Source: Flavobacteriales bacterium (GTDB lineage Bacteria > Bacteroidota > Bacteroidia > Flavobacteriales_F > PHOS-HE28). Taken from it: a stretch of DNA of 64,000 nucleotides. The stretch spans positions 868,001 through 932,000 of the forward strand of contig JADIYA010000001.1 in the NCBI GenBank assembly GCA_016705545.1, read 5' to 3'. Each line of letters starts with the position of its first letter. Positions within the stretch are counted from its first letter, which is position 1. The notes under the pieces are model-generated. The model did not search any database. It saw only the letters and a program-made list of their open reading frames with translations, and was not told the origin of the DNA. Position numbers and translations under genes: made by a program. Below, piece after piece: positions 28,132 through 36,033 of this stretch.

Positions 28132-28147
28132 TGTTCCACGTGGAACC
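28132..28147. promoter_or_regulatory. parS-like centromere site 2 (over the methyltransferase start)
   Basis: TGTTCCACGTGGAACC contains the perfect 14-bp palindrome GTTCCACGTGGAAC (28133-28146) and corresponds to the Pseudomonas aeruginosa form of parS. The GTG at 28140-28142 in its centre is the likely start codon of the next gene. It lies about 409 bp centre to centre from site 1. Confidence 0.75.
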
Positions 28148-29048
28148 CCTTACTTCCATACCCGTAGATTCTTGTCCAATTTGTGGACATCGAGAGTATT
28201 TCCCTATGCATAACGTGCAAGACTATCATCTTACAAAACAGAAATTCCGCCTTGTTGATTGCGCGTCATGCGGGTTTCGATTTACGAGCCCAAGACCGCG
28301 AGACACCGACCTATCCGCATATTACGAGTCCAAAGATTATATTTCACATAACGCATCAGGCCGAACCCTCATCACATGGGTCTATCGTGCCTTACGTACT
28401 GTTGCGCTGCGTTCAAAAGCTTCAATTCTTCGTAAGTACTCCACCAATGGCCACATATTGGACGTTGGTTGCGGGACGGGGGAATTCTTAGCACACTTGA
28501 ACCGACTCAACTACAGCGCAACAGGTGTAGAACCCGGCCCTCGTGCGCGAGAAGCCGCTATTCAGGTGCACGGTCTACAGGTCTTCTCAGCCTTGGAGGA
28601 CATTCCTGACACACTCAAGTTCCAAGCCGTTACGCTCTGGCACGTTCTCGAGCATGTTTCAAGTCTTGTGCGGTCCATCCATCAATACCATGGCCTCCTA
28701 GAGAAAGGAGGACACCTGCTGATAGCCGTACCAAACCGATTATCCTGGGACGCTCAGCATTATGGGTCGGCTTGGGCCGCCTGGGATGTACCTAGACATC
28801 TATGGCATTTTCGAGAATCCGATGTCGTCGCTCTACTATCCCGTCATGGGTTCAGGGTGGTCGCATCCCGGCGAATGTGGTTTGACGCGTACTACATATC
28901 CTTGTTAAGTGAACGATATCTGGGGCGCCCCTCCTTGATAGCTTGGACACTTGCGCTGCTGTTCGGGACGGTTTCCAACATCACCTCCATCTTTACCGGC
29001 CGACCCACCTCGAGTTCCTTATTTGTTGCTGAAAAGCTCGACCCCTGA
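28140..29048 (+). CDS. class I SAM-dependent methyltransferase with N-terminal zinc ribbon
   Basis: The protein has 302 residues. A Cys4 ribbon at C12/C15 (SCPICGH) and C41/C44 (CASCGFRFTSPRP) is followed by the SAM motif HILDVGCGTGEFLAHL and WHVLEHV. It resembles Bacteroidota methyltransferases found near cell-surface sugar genes; the substrate is unknown. The only plausible start upstream of the ribbon is GTG 28140, which lies inside a parS-like palindrome. It is AT-rich (one line counted at 43% GC). It follows mnmG by 17 nt. Confidence 0.85.
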   Translation: MEPLTSIPVDSCPICGHREYFPMHNVQDYHLTKQKFRLVDCASCGFRFTSPRPRDTDLSAYYESKDYISHNASGRTLITWVYRALRTVALRSKASILRKYSTNGHILDVGCGTGEFLAHLNRLNYSATGVEPGPRAREAAIQVHGLQVFSALEDIPDTLKFQAVTLWHVLEHVSSLVRSIHQYHGLLEKGGHLLIAVPNRLSWDAQHYGSAWAAWDVPRHLWHFRESDVVALLSRHGFRVVASRRMWFDAYYISLLSERYLGRPSLIAWTLALLFGTVSNITSIFTGRPTSSSLFVAEKLDP

Positions 29049-29268
29049 GACCCTTCGCATACTCAGGAATAAAGCGCCTCCGCAGCCATAGCGTTACCAG
29101 CATTCCTACAGCTTTGCCGGTGCGTTACCGGCGCATACCCATCACGCCTGTATGTGATTGATTATTAGCGACTTAATCCGAACCCGTACCATATATCGCC
29201 TTTCAAAGCAAGATTGCAGACTGGACCCCGATTCGACTTCTATTTTCGCGGCCCAATCCAAGCGAGTC

Positions 29269-30828
29269 ATGAACACAACTGAACAGCTAACGGACCGCAT
29301 CGACAGTGTGCTCTACGAACTCGGCTTATCCAAAGAAAACAGCGGAGTAACCACGGGCCTGAACTGGTTGAACGGAGACGGGGGGACAATCCCAAGCCAC
29401 AGCCCCGTTAGTGGTGCGCTCATCGGAACAGTCAGAAGCGCGAGTCGGTCTGAGTATGAGCATGTAATCACGACTGCCCAACAAGGCTTTTCGGAATGGC
29501 GCTCTTGGCCCGCACCTAAGCGCGGGGAAATCGTTCGACAACTTGGTGATGCGCTCCGCCAGAACAAATCCGCCTTGGGCCGGTTGGTCAGTCACGAAAT
29601 GGGAAAGAGCTATCAAGAAGGCTTGGGCGAAGTGCAGGAAATGATTGACATCTGCGACTTCGCCGTTGGCCTCAGCCGCCAGTTGCATGGACTTACCATG
29701 CATAGTGAACGCCCCCTGCACCGCATGTATGAGCAATGGCATCCCTATGGACTTGTTGGGGTTGTCACCGCCTTCAACTTCCCTGTTGCGGTATGGAGCT
29801 GGAACGCGGCACTAGCCTGGATTTGTGGGGATGTGGTTATCTGGAAACCCAGTGAGAAGACCCCGCTATGCAGCCTTGCATGCCAGCACATCACGTCACG
29901 GGTATTCAAGCGCAATGGCGTACCCGAAGGTGTCAGCTGTATCCTGAACGGCGGCCGTGAGGTTGGTGAGTGGATCAGTCACGATCCGCGAATTCCCTTG
30001 GTAAGTGCAACCGGGAGCACGCGCATGGGCAGGGCGGTCGGTGCGGCTGTAGGGGAGCGCCTTGGCAGGTCACTGCTTGAATTGGGTGGGAATAACGCAG
30101 TCATCATCAGCGATAAGGCCGATTTGGAAATGGCGCTAGTCGGTAGCGTTTTCGGGGCCGTGGGAACTGCTGGTCAGCGCTGCACCAGCACGCGTCGATT
30201 AATCGTGCATGATAGTGTCTATGAGACATTCAAACGGAAACTCATCGCAGCTTACCAGCAATTGCGCATCGGCGACCCCCTGGACGAGCGCAACCATATC
30301 GGTCCTCTAATCGACAACGCCGCAGTTGATGCTTACCTGAATGCGCTAAGTGCCGCCAGAGAGCAGGGGGCCCGCTTCGCGATTGAAGGGGAGGTCCTCC
30401 GCGGGACCGGATACGAGAGTGGCTGCTACGTTCGACCAGCAATAGTGGAGGCGACGGAAGGGATGGCAATCGTGCAAGAGGAAACCTTCGCGCCCATCTT
30501 GTACTTGCTCCGGTACAGCGGCGACATCAATGAGGCGATACGCATCCAAAACAACGTCAAACAGGGGCTCAGCAGCGCTATCATGACCCTTGATATGCGC
30601 GAGGCGGAGCGCTTCTTGAGCGTAACCGGAAGCGATTGCGGCATCGCCAACGTGAATATCGGCACTAGTGGCGCCGAAATCGGTGGCGCGTTTGGCGGGG
30701 AAAAAGAGACTGGTGGCGGACGAGAGAGCGGCAGTGACGCTTGGAAGGTCTACATGCGCCGCCAGACCAACACCATCAACTATGGAACTACTTTGCCCTT
30801 GGCCCAGGGCATTCTGTTCGACATTTGA
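29269..30828 (+). CDS. aldehyde dehydrogenase, ALDH7 type (alpha-aminoadipate semialdehyde)
   Basis: The protein has 519 residues. VTAFNFPVAVWSWN and LLELGGNNAVI are NAD-binding and catalytic Glu motifs; GTAGQRCTSTRRLIVH holds the catalytic Cys; GGEKETGGGRESGSDAWK is typical of ALDH7/AmaB-like enzymes, which oxidise alpha-aminoadipate semialdehyde in lysine breakdown. I chose the ATG at 29269 because the 37 residues before it look non-conserved. The 220 bp upstream hold no gene, only a small hairpin (29116-29132). Confidence 0.9.
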   Translation: MNTTEQLTDRIDSVLYELGLSKENSGVTTGLNWLNGDGGTIPSHSPVSGALIGTVRSASRSEYEHVITTAQQGFSEWRSWPAPKRGEIVRQLGDALRQNKSALGRLVSHEMGKSYQEGLGEVQEMIDICDFAVGLSRQLHGLTMHSERPLHRMYEQWHPYGLVGVVTAFNFPVAVWSWNAALAWICGDVVIWKPSEKTPLCSLACQHITSRVFKRNGVPEGVSCILNGGREVGEWISHDPRIPLVSATGSTRMGRAVGAAVGERLGRSLLELGGNNAVIISDKADLEMALVGSVFGAVGTAGQRCTSTRRLIVHDSVYETFKRKLIAAYQQLRIGDPLDERNHIGPLIDNAAVDAYLNALSAAREQGARFAIEGEVLRGTGYESGCYVRPAIVEATEGMAIVQEETFAPILYLLRYSGDINEAIRIQNNVKQGLSSAIMTLDMREAERFLSVTGSDCGIANVNIGTSGAEIGGAFGGEKETGGGRESGSDAWKVYMRRQTNTINYGTTLPLAQGILFDI

Positions 30829-30855
30829 GCCCGGTTCTTGGCTCTCGCACACACC

Positions 30856-32109
30856 ATGTCGCTTATACATTCGCTTCTCCTGGGATTCCGCCCCCATATT
30901 TCCGTTGCGACGCTCCTGTTGCTTTCGTGCTCTCCAGTGGAGCGTCCGCTTCGTGCTGGCCCATGGACTGTCGAGTTAGATTTGAGTTCGGCGACACTTC
31001 CGTTCAATCTGGATTTTCGGAACGACTCACTCGGTCGTGATTTTGTGGTCTTACGCAATGGAGTCGAGGAAATCATTGCAAGTGATGTTGTGGTCACTCG
31101 CGATTCCATCCGCATTCGCATGCCGCTATTCGACTCCGAGTTTCACGGAGCACACACTTCAGATAGCCTTATTAAGGGCGCTTGGTTCAATTATCTGAAG
31201 GGCGATGATTACCGTGTTCCATTCATCGCTCGATTTGGAGACAGGTCCCGATTCCCGAGGCAGTCCGCTGATGCCGCCTTGCGCTTCTCTGGTAGTTGGC
31301 GTGTGGTATTCAGCCCGGGAACGCCGGGCGCCTACAACTCGATCGGTGAATTCCAGGCAGAGACAGATGGCTCTTTAACAGGAACCTTCATGACAGAGAC
31401 CGGGGACTACCGCTACCTGGCGGGGGCCGCGCACGGCGATTCGCTTCAGTTATCCTGCTTCGATGGTTCGCACGCTTTCCTGTTCGCCGCACGCGCGCAG
31501 GGCGATTCATTATTCGGAAATTTCTGGAGCGGCATCCATTGGCAAGAGCCTTGGGTGGCGGTGCGCAATGACTCCTACCGATTGCGAGACCCCGACTCGC
31601 TTTCCTTCCTCCGCGAGGGTTATGACCGTGTTGATTTTCGGTTTCCCGACACCGATGGAATAGAGCGCTCCCCCTCAGACACGGGCTTCATTGGTAGGCC
31701 ATTGCTCGTTCATATCATGGGCAGCTGGTGCCCAAATTGCATGGATGAAACCGTGCTTTTGCGCGAGATGCACGACAAATACGCCAAGGAGGGCCTTCGA
31801 ATAATGGCAGTAGCATTCGAGAAACACTCTGACCCTTCGCGCGCAATCGCGGGCTTACGACGATTCAAAAGCGCTTTGCGCGTGCCATATCCGATCCTTT
31901 ACGCCGGCAATGCTTCAAAGGAGGAGGCCACGTCCAAGCTGCCATTCCTTCAACGATTGATCAGCTATCCGACATGTATTTTCATCGATCGGCATGGGCG
32001 CGTTCTGCGCATCCGTACTGGCTTCTACGGCCCTGGTACGGGTCGTCATTATGCGGAGTACAAACGCGGACTAGATGAATATATCAAGCACCTTGTCAGC
32101 GAGAAGTAG
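30856..32109 (+). CDS. TlpA-like thioredoxin-fold lipoprotein
   Basis: The protein has 417 residues. The hydrophobic N-terminus ends in the lipobox LLLSC, so it is probably a lipoprotein. About 250 residues of beta-rich sequence precede a thioredoxin domain with the redox motif SWCPNCMDE and the cis-Pro segment SYPTCIFIDRHGRVLRI. Such proteins reduce disulfides or haem-protein thiols in the periplasm. It starts 27 nt after the aldehyde dehydrogenase stop and is convergent with the peptidase at 32123. Confidence 0.82.
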   Translation: MSLIHSLLLGFRPHISVATLLLLSCSPVERPLRAGPWTVELDLSSATLPFNLDFRNDSLGRDFVVLRNGVEEIIASDVVVTRDSIRIRMPLFDSEFHGAHTSDSLIKGAWFNYLKGDDYRVPFIARFGDRSRFPRQSADAALRFSGSWRVVFSPGTPGAYNSIGEFQAETDGSLTGTFMTETGDYRYLAGAAHGDSLQLSCFDGSHAFLFAARAQGDSLFGNFWSGIHWQEPWVAVRNDSYRLRDPDSLSFLREGYDRVDFRFPDTDGIERSPSDTGFIGRPLLVHIMGSWCPNCMDETVLLREMHDKYAKEGLRIMAVAFEKHSDPSRAIAGLRRFKSALRVPYPILYAGNASKEEATSKLPFLQRLISYPTCIFIDRHGRVLRIRTGFYGPGTGRHYAEYKRGLDEYIKHLVSEK

Positions 32110-32122
32110 CCGGAGGTCACTA

Positions 32123-33631
32123 TCACCTGATGGGCTTGTCGGTGCGAATCCGCTCGTTCCTATTTGCCAGCAACCAGGCCGTGTGGAACACCAATCGGGC
32201 ACGAGATTCCAATAAATCGAAGCGGATCTTCTCAACGTCATCGCCCGGCTGGTGGTAGTCCTCGTGCACGCCACTGAAAAAAAAGATGCTCGGGACGCCC
32301 TTCCTGGCGAAGTTGTAGTGGTCGCTCCGGTAATAGAACCGGTTCGGGTCATCCTCCGCATTGAATGTATAATCGAGCACGATTCTGGTATGGGCGGAAT
32401 TCGCCGCTTCGTTCACAGCATGCAGGTCCGAGCTCAGCCGATCACTGCCGATGATATAGACATACGGGGGTGAAGCGGAATGCGCCGAATCGACCCGGCC
32501 AATCATGTCAATGTTCAGGTTCGATACGGTTTGCTCCAGCGGGAACACAGGGTTGTCGCTGTAATACCGAGACCCCAAGAGACCCTTCTCCTCGCCACTT
32601 ACCGGCATCACGAGGATGCTCCGCCTAGGACCGCGCCCTACGGACTTGGCGGCCGTGAAGGCCTGGGCGATCTCCAACAACGCAACAGTACCACTCCCAT
32701 CATCGTCGGCACCGTTATATACCACGCCGTTTTCCACTCCAATGTGGTCATAGTGGGCGGTGACCACTACGACCTCCTCTCTCAAGTCCGATCCTTCGAT
32801 GTACGCCAGTACATTCTCCGCTTGGATGCGCTTCTCCCGGGAAGTAACCTCAATGCTGATTCCAGCCTTGACCCTTCTTGCCTTGGGCTTTAGTAACAAG
32901 CGCGTTCCGCGCCGCCCAGCCAACTTAGACAACCCGTTGGCCGTGAGGTAGAATACCTGCGTGGCTCCGTTCCGGGCTTGGGCCCCATCTTCTGGCGATG
33001 GAAGGCGCATGCTTGTCCCGTCAGCGTGCACAAGGCCATCCATTTGCTGCTTCGCCTCCTCTTGCAAAATGATGAACACAGCCTTGTAACCGGCGCTCTT
33101 CGCTCTCTCCAGGGGCTCGCTCAGCCCTCTGAATCCAGACGGCCCAAGCTCCAGGTTGCGCGCATCGATAACGACGCCCGCACGGGCCACCAATATGGAA
33201 TCCAAGGGTTTAGTCGCCTTCAGGGGGATTAGCCAATCAAGCACCAAGCCCTCCGTCATGTGCTCCGAGAAATAGAGTATCTCTTGCGGCCACCTTAACT
33301 CATGATTCCTTGATCGAACCGCAATAGACCCTTTACGCGACTCTATCAGCTCGTACGCCTGAAAGTAGCCACCATCCACCCCGGCTCGCGAAAGCGGAGG
33401 AACGCCTATATCCTTGAACCTGTCCCGGAGGTACTCGGCAGCCATCTTCTGACCCTTCTTGCCCGTATCCCTACCCATGAAACTGTCACTTGCGAGCACT
33501 TCCAAGTGACGTTTCAAATCAACCCTGTCAATGAGCCGTGCGAACCGGGAAGCGACCGTATCTGGTTGCGCGCACAGCGCCGGTGCACAAAGCCATGCGG
33601 CAACAATTGCCTGGATCCTGAAGCGTTTCAT
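32123..33631 (-). CDS. M28-family exported zinc peptidase
   Basis: The protein has 502 residues with an N-terminal signal (IVAAWLCAPALCAQ) and an inserted PA-like part (RAKSAGYKAVFIILQEE). Zinc ligands are all in place: VVVTAHYDHIG, GADDDGSG, VSGEEKGLLGS, LNIDMIGRVD and HEDYHQPGDD. It should remove N-terminal residues from peptides outside the cytoplasm. It lacks the C-terminal PDZ domain of the related gene at 4795-6461. It starts 4 nt after the rpiB stop codon on the same strand. Confidence 0.92.
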   Translation of the reverse strand: MKRFRIQAIVAAWLCAPALCAQPDTVASRFARLIDRVDLKRHLEVLASDSFMGRDTGKKGQKMAAEYLRDRFKDIGVPPLSRAGVDGGYFQAYELIESRKGSIAVRSRNHELRWPQEILYFSEHMTEGLVLDWLIPLKATKPLDSILVARAGVVIDARNLELGPSGFRGLSEPLERAKSAGYKAVFIILQEEAKQQMDGLVHADGTSMRLPSPEDGAQARNGATQVFYLTANGLSKLAGRRGTRLLLKPKARRVKAGISIEVTSREKRIQAENVLAYIEGSDLREEVVVVTAHYDHIGVENGVVYNGADDDGSGTVALLEIAQAFTAAKSVGRGPRRSILVMPVSGEEKGLLGSRYYSDNPVFPLEQTVSNLNIDMIGRVDSAHSASPPYVYIIGSDRLSSDLHAVNEAANSAHTRIVLDYTFNAEDDPNRFYYRSDHYNFARKGVPSIFFFSGVHEDYHQPGDDVEKIRFDLLESRARLVFHTAWLLANRNERIRTDKPIR

Positions 33632-33635
33632 CTGG

Positions 33636-34073
33636 CTAGCACCCGTCTATTTTCTCAACACGCCGCCGATGACGTCCACCTTCAAATTCTGCCACCATAA
33701 AGGCATCTAGGATGGCCAGTGCCTGGGCGGTGTTGACGAATCGAGCGGGAAGCGCCAGGATGTTCGCGTCATTATGTGTTCTGCCGAGCGCAGCCACCTC
33801 CGGCGTCCAAGCGAGGGCACACCGAACGTTCTTATGCCGGTTCGCAGCCATGCTAACCCCATTGCCACTACCACAGATGAGGACTCCTAAAAGGACCTCT
33901 CCAGATTCCACAGCACGCGCCACAGCGTGCGCCGGGTCGGGATAATCCATGCTCTCGGGACCATTGGTTCCAAGGTCGATGCAATGCCACCCGATTTCAT
34001 TCAAGCGGTCTTTCACGTGCTCCTTCAGCTCAAAGCCGGCGTGGTCGCTGCCAATGGCAATGGTCTTTTCCAC
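33636..34073 (-). CDS. rpiB: ribose-5-phosphate isomerase B
   Basis: The protein has 145 residues. IGSDHAGFELKEHVKDRL and VLICGSGNGVSMAANR carry the Asp/His and Cys/Gly loop of the RpiB/LacAB family, and NVRCALAWTPEVA is the usual following block. It interconverts ribose-5- and ribulose-5-phosphate. Its start borders the 423-bp gap that may be an origin. Confidence 0.95.
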   Translation of the reverse strand: MEKTIAIGSDHAGFELKEHVKDRLNEIGWHCIDLGTNGPESMDYPDPAHAVARAVESGEVLLGVLICGSGNGVSMAANRHKNVRCALAWTPEVAALGRTHNDANILALPARFVNTAQALAILDAFMVAEFEGGRHRRRVEKIDGC

Positions 34074-34496
34074 GAGGCGAATATACCCGCCCTTAGCAGC
34101 TCCTGTGATTTTTCAACGCCAAGCCTGTTCACATCATTAGCCTTGTGTTCATATCTGCTGTTAACCAACCTCTATCAACACGTTCCGCGAGAGAGATGCT
34201 GTGATCTTGCCCTTCATGTGCAAAATGCAATGCTTCATCAACCACTCATGAACATGGACCCTGTCCGTTCATCGCCTCTTGTTATCCACATCGATACTGA
34301 TCCACAGAAAACCAGGATTGTTCATTGCATGGTTCCATCGCCTATGGTGCATGCCCGATTACCCTTCCCTGATCAACGGGCATTCTTGATCATCGGTGGA
34401 TTACTTTTGATAACCCGAAAGCGCCAGCTTTTGGAAACCTGAATTTCAACCGATCCAACAGACCATACTACATCATCAATAATTCTTAGAAGAGGT
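34074..34496. other. AT-richer intergenic gap, candidate replication origin
   Basis: This is the longest gene-free stretch in the window. By hand count it is about 45% GC, against about 60% in most of the window, and its last 56 bp are about 34% GC. TTATCCACA (34282-34290) is a perfect DnaA box and TGATCCACA (34298-34306) has one mismatch, 16 bp away. Weaker matches are CTGTTCACA (34124-34132) and CTATCAACA (34172-34180), two mismatches each. I see no ORF, tRNA or riboswitch in it. Two parS-like sites lie about 6 kb to the left. The origin call is an inference; a plain regulatory region for rpiB and the MORN gene remains possible. Confidence 0.4.
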
Positions 34497-36023
34497 ATGA
34501 AATACAATACCCTGATAGCTTTCGTTTCTTCTTTGTTCGTGGTGCTCCATGGGCAAGGACAGGATAGCTTGGCGCGGTATTATCACCCCAATGGTCAGAT
34601 AAGCAGCGAAGGCCTTGTGGTGGATGGCAATCCAGAGGGTTGGTGGCGGAACTTCTATGCTAATGGGGTATTGCGGTCCGAAGGAGGCCGAGTCAAGGGC
34701 AAGCTGGATAGTGCGTGGCGATTTTATGATGATAAGGGCCGCTTGGAAACGGAGATCATGTACAAGGACGACCGCAAGCACGGGGCCATGCGGCAGTTCG
34801 ACACGCTTGGCCTGGTGACAAGCACCGTCCCATACCTGAATGACCTTCGCGAAGGATTTGCCGTTTATTACTACCCGGACGGGACCAAGCAAAAGGAGGT
34901 GCCCTACCAATCGGGTCGTGAAGAGGGCCGGGGTCAGGAATATGCCCCTGATGGGCGCATCATAGCCATTCTTCACTACGGCGCCGGCATGCTCCGGCGC
35001 CGTGAGGAAATCAACAGCATCGACAGGGCGGGGCTCCGGCAGGGCCCATGGAAGGAGTTCCATGCGAATGGTCGCGTACGGTGGGAAGGGTCCTTCTTGG
35101 ATGACAAGCGACATGGCATTTTCAAGGAGTACGATGCACAGGGCAATCTGAAGGAACTGAACAAATACGACGCAGGCGTTGTGGACACCGGCGCGGCGGA
35201 CAGGCTAACTGTGGATATCAAGCGCACATTCCATCCGAATGGAAAGGTCGCCTCGTTGGGCAGCTATTCGAGATCGGGTAAGCGCGAGGGGCTCTTCAAG
35301 GAATTCGATATGAAGGGCGGTATCTCAGGAGCGAGGATATTCAGCGGCGACCAGTTAGTGAGTGAGGGAATGGTCAACGACTCAGGCATGCTCGAAGGAG
35401 CGTGGGTTGAATATTTCAGCACTGGCGAGAAGCGCGCAGAGGGCAGTTACAAGGAAGGGAAAAAGGATGGTGAGTGGTCATTCTATCACCGAAGCGGCAA
35501 AGTGGAGCAGCGCGGCAAGTATGCCGCTGGGCTGGCACAAGGCCAATGGACCTGGTTCTATGAAAGCGGCAGAACCCACAGGCAGGAGAATTACAGGCGC
35601 GGAAAAGAGGAAGGTGCATCCGTGGAATTCGACGAGGAGGGCAGGGTGCTAACCCAAGGAGAGTACATCGATGGCAGGCGCGAAGGCAAGTGGTTCTATG
35701 AGGTGGGTGACCACAAGGAAGAAGGCGGATACAAGGATGGGCTGAAGGAAGGACCATGGAACTACACCTACGGCGATGGAAAGCGCTATTTCTCGGGTTC
35801 CTTCCAGAACGGCGAACCGGATGGCAAGCATCGTTGGTACTGGCCGAATGGCAGGCTGCGGATGGAGGGACGATATTCCGGGGGGCTGGCCCAGGGCGAG
35901 TTCACCCACTACGATGATCAGGGAAATATCATCACCGTGGTGCGTTACCGTGATGGAGCCGAGATCAGGATTGATGGTGAACGCGTGCCTCCGCCTTATG
36001 GGCCCGGAGACCTGCAGCCGTGA
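34497..36023 (+). CDS. secreted MORN-repeat protein (YwqK-like)
   Basis: The protein has 508 residues with signal peptide IAFVSSLFVVLHGQGQ. About 18 MORN-like repeats of roughly 23 residues follow, of the form YYHPNGQISSEG or EYYSTGEKRAEG with KEGKKDGEW turns. Repeats such as these are often annotated as YwqK antitoxin domains, but no toxin is present. Function unknown; it may bind lipid or scaffold. It lies 10 nt upstream of the histidine kinase, probably in one operon. Confidence 0.8.
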   Translation: MKYNTLIAFVSSLFVVLHGQGQDSLARYYHPNGQISSEGLVVDGNPEGWWRNFYANGVLRSEGGRVKGKLDSAWRFYDDKGRLETEIMYKDDRKHGAMRQFDTLGLVTSTVPYLNDLREGFAVYYYPDGTKQKEVPYQSGREEGRGQEYAPDGRIIAILHYGAGMLRRREEINSIDRAGLRQGPWKEFHANGRVRWEGSFLDDKRHGIFKEYDAQGNLKELNKYDAGVVDTGAADRLTVDIKRTFHPNGKVASLGSYSRSGKREGLFKEFDMKGGISGARIFSGDQLVSEGMVNDSGMLEGAWVEYFSTGEKRAEGSYKEGKKDGEWSFYHRSGKVEQRGKYAAGLAQGQWTWFYESGRTHRQENYRRGKEEGASVEFDEEGRVLTQGEYIDGRREGKWFYEVGDHKEEGGYKDGLKEGPWNYTYGDGKRYFSGSFQNGEPDGKHRWYWPNGRLRMEGRYSGGLAQGEFTHYDDQGNIITVVRYRDGAEIRIDGERVPPPYGPGDLQP

Positions 36024-36033
36024 TTGAACGACG

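Noticed and set aside
29116..29132. Small hairpin GCCGGT/ACCGGC before the aldehyde dehydrogenase
   Set aside because: The stem is only 6 bp, with no T-run; too weak to call a terminator.
25705..34496. Genomic island based on low GC
   Set aside because: No integrase, tRNA junction or repeats are seen, and core genes mnmG and rpiB lie inside it.
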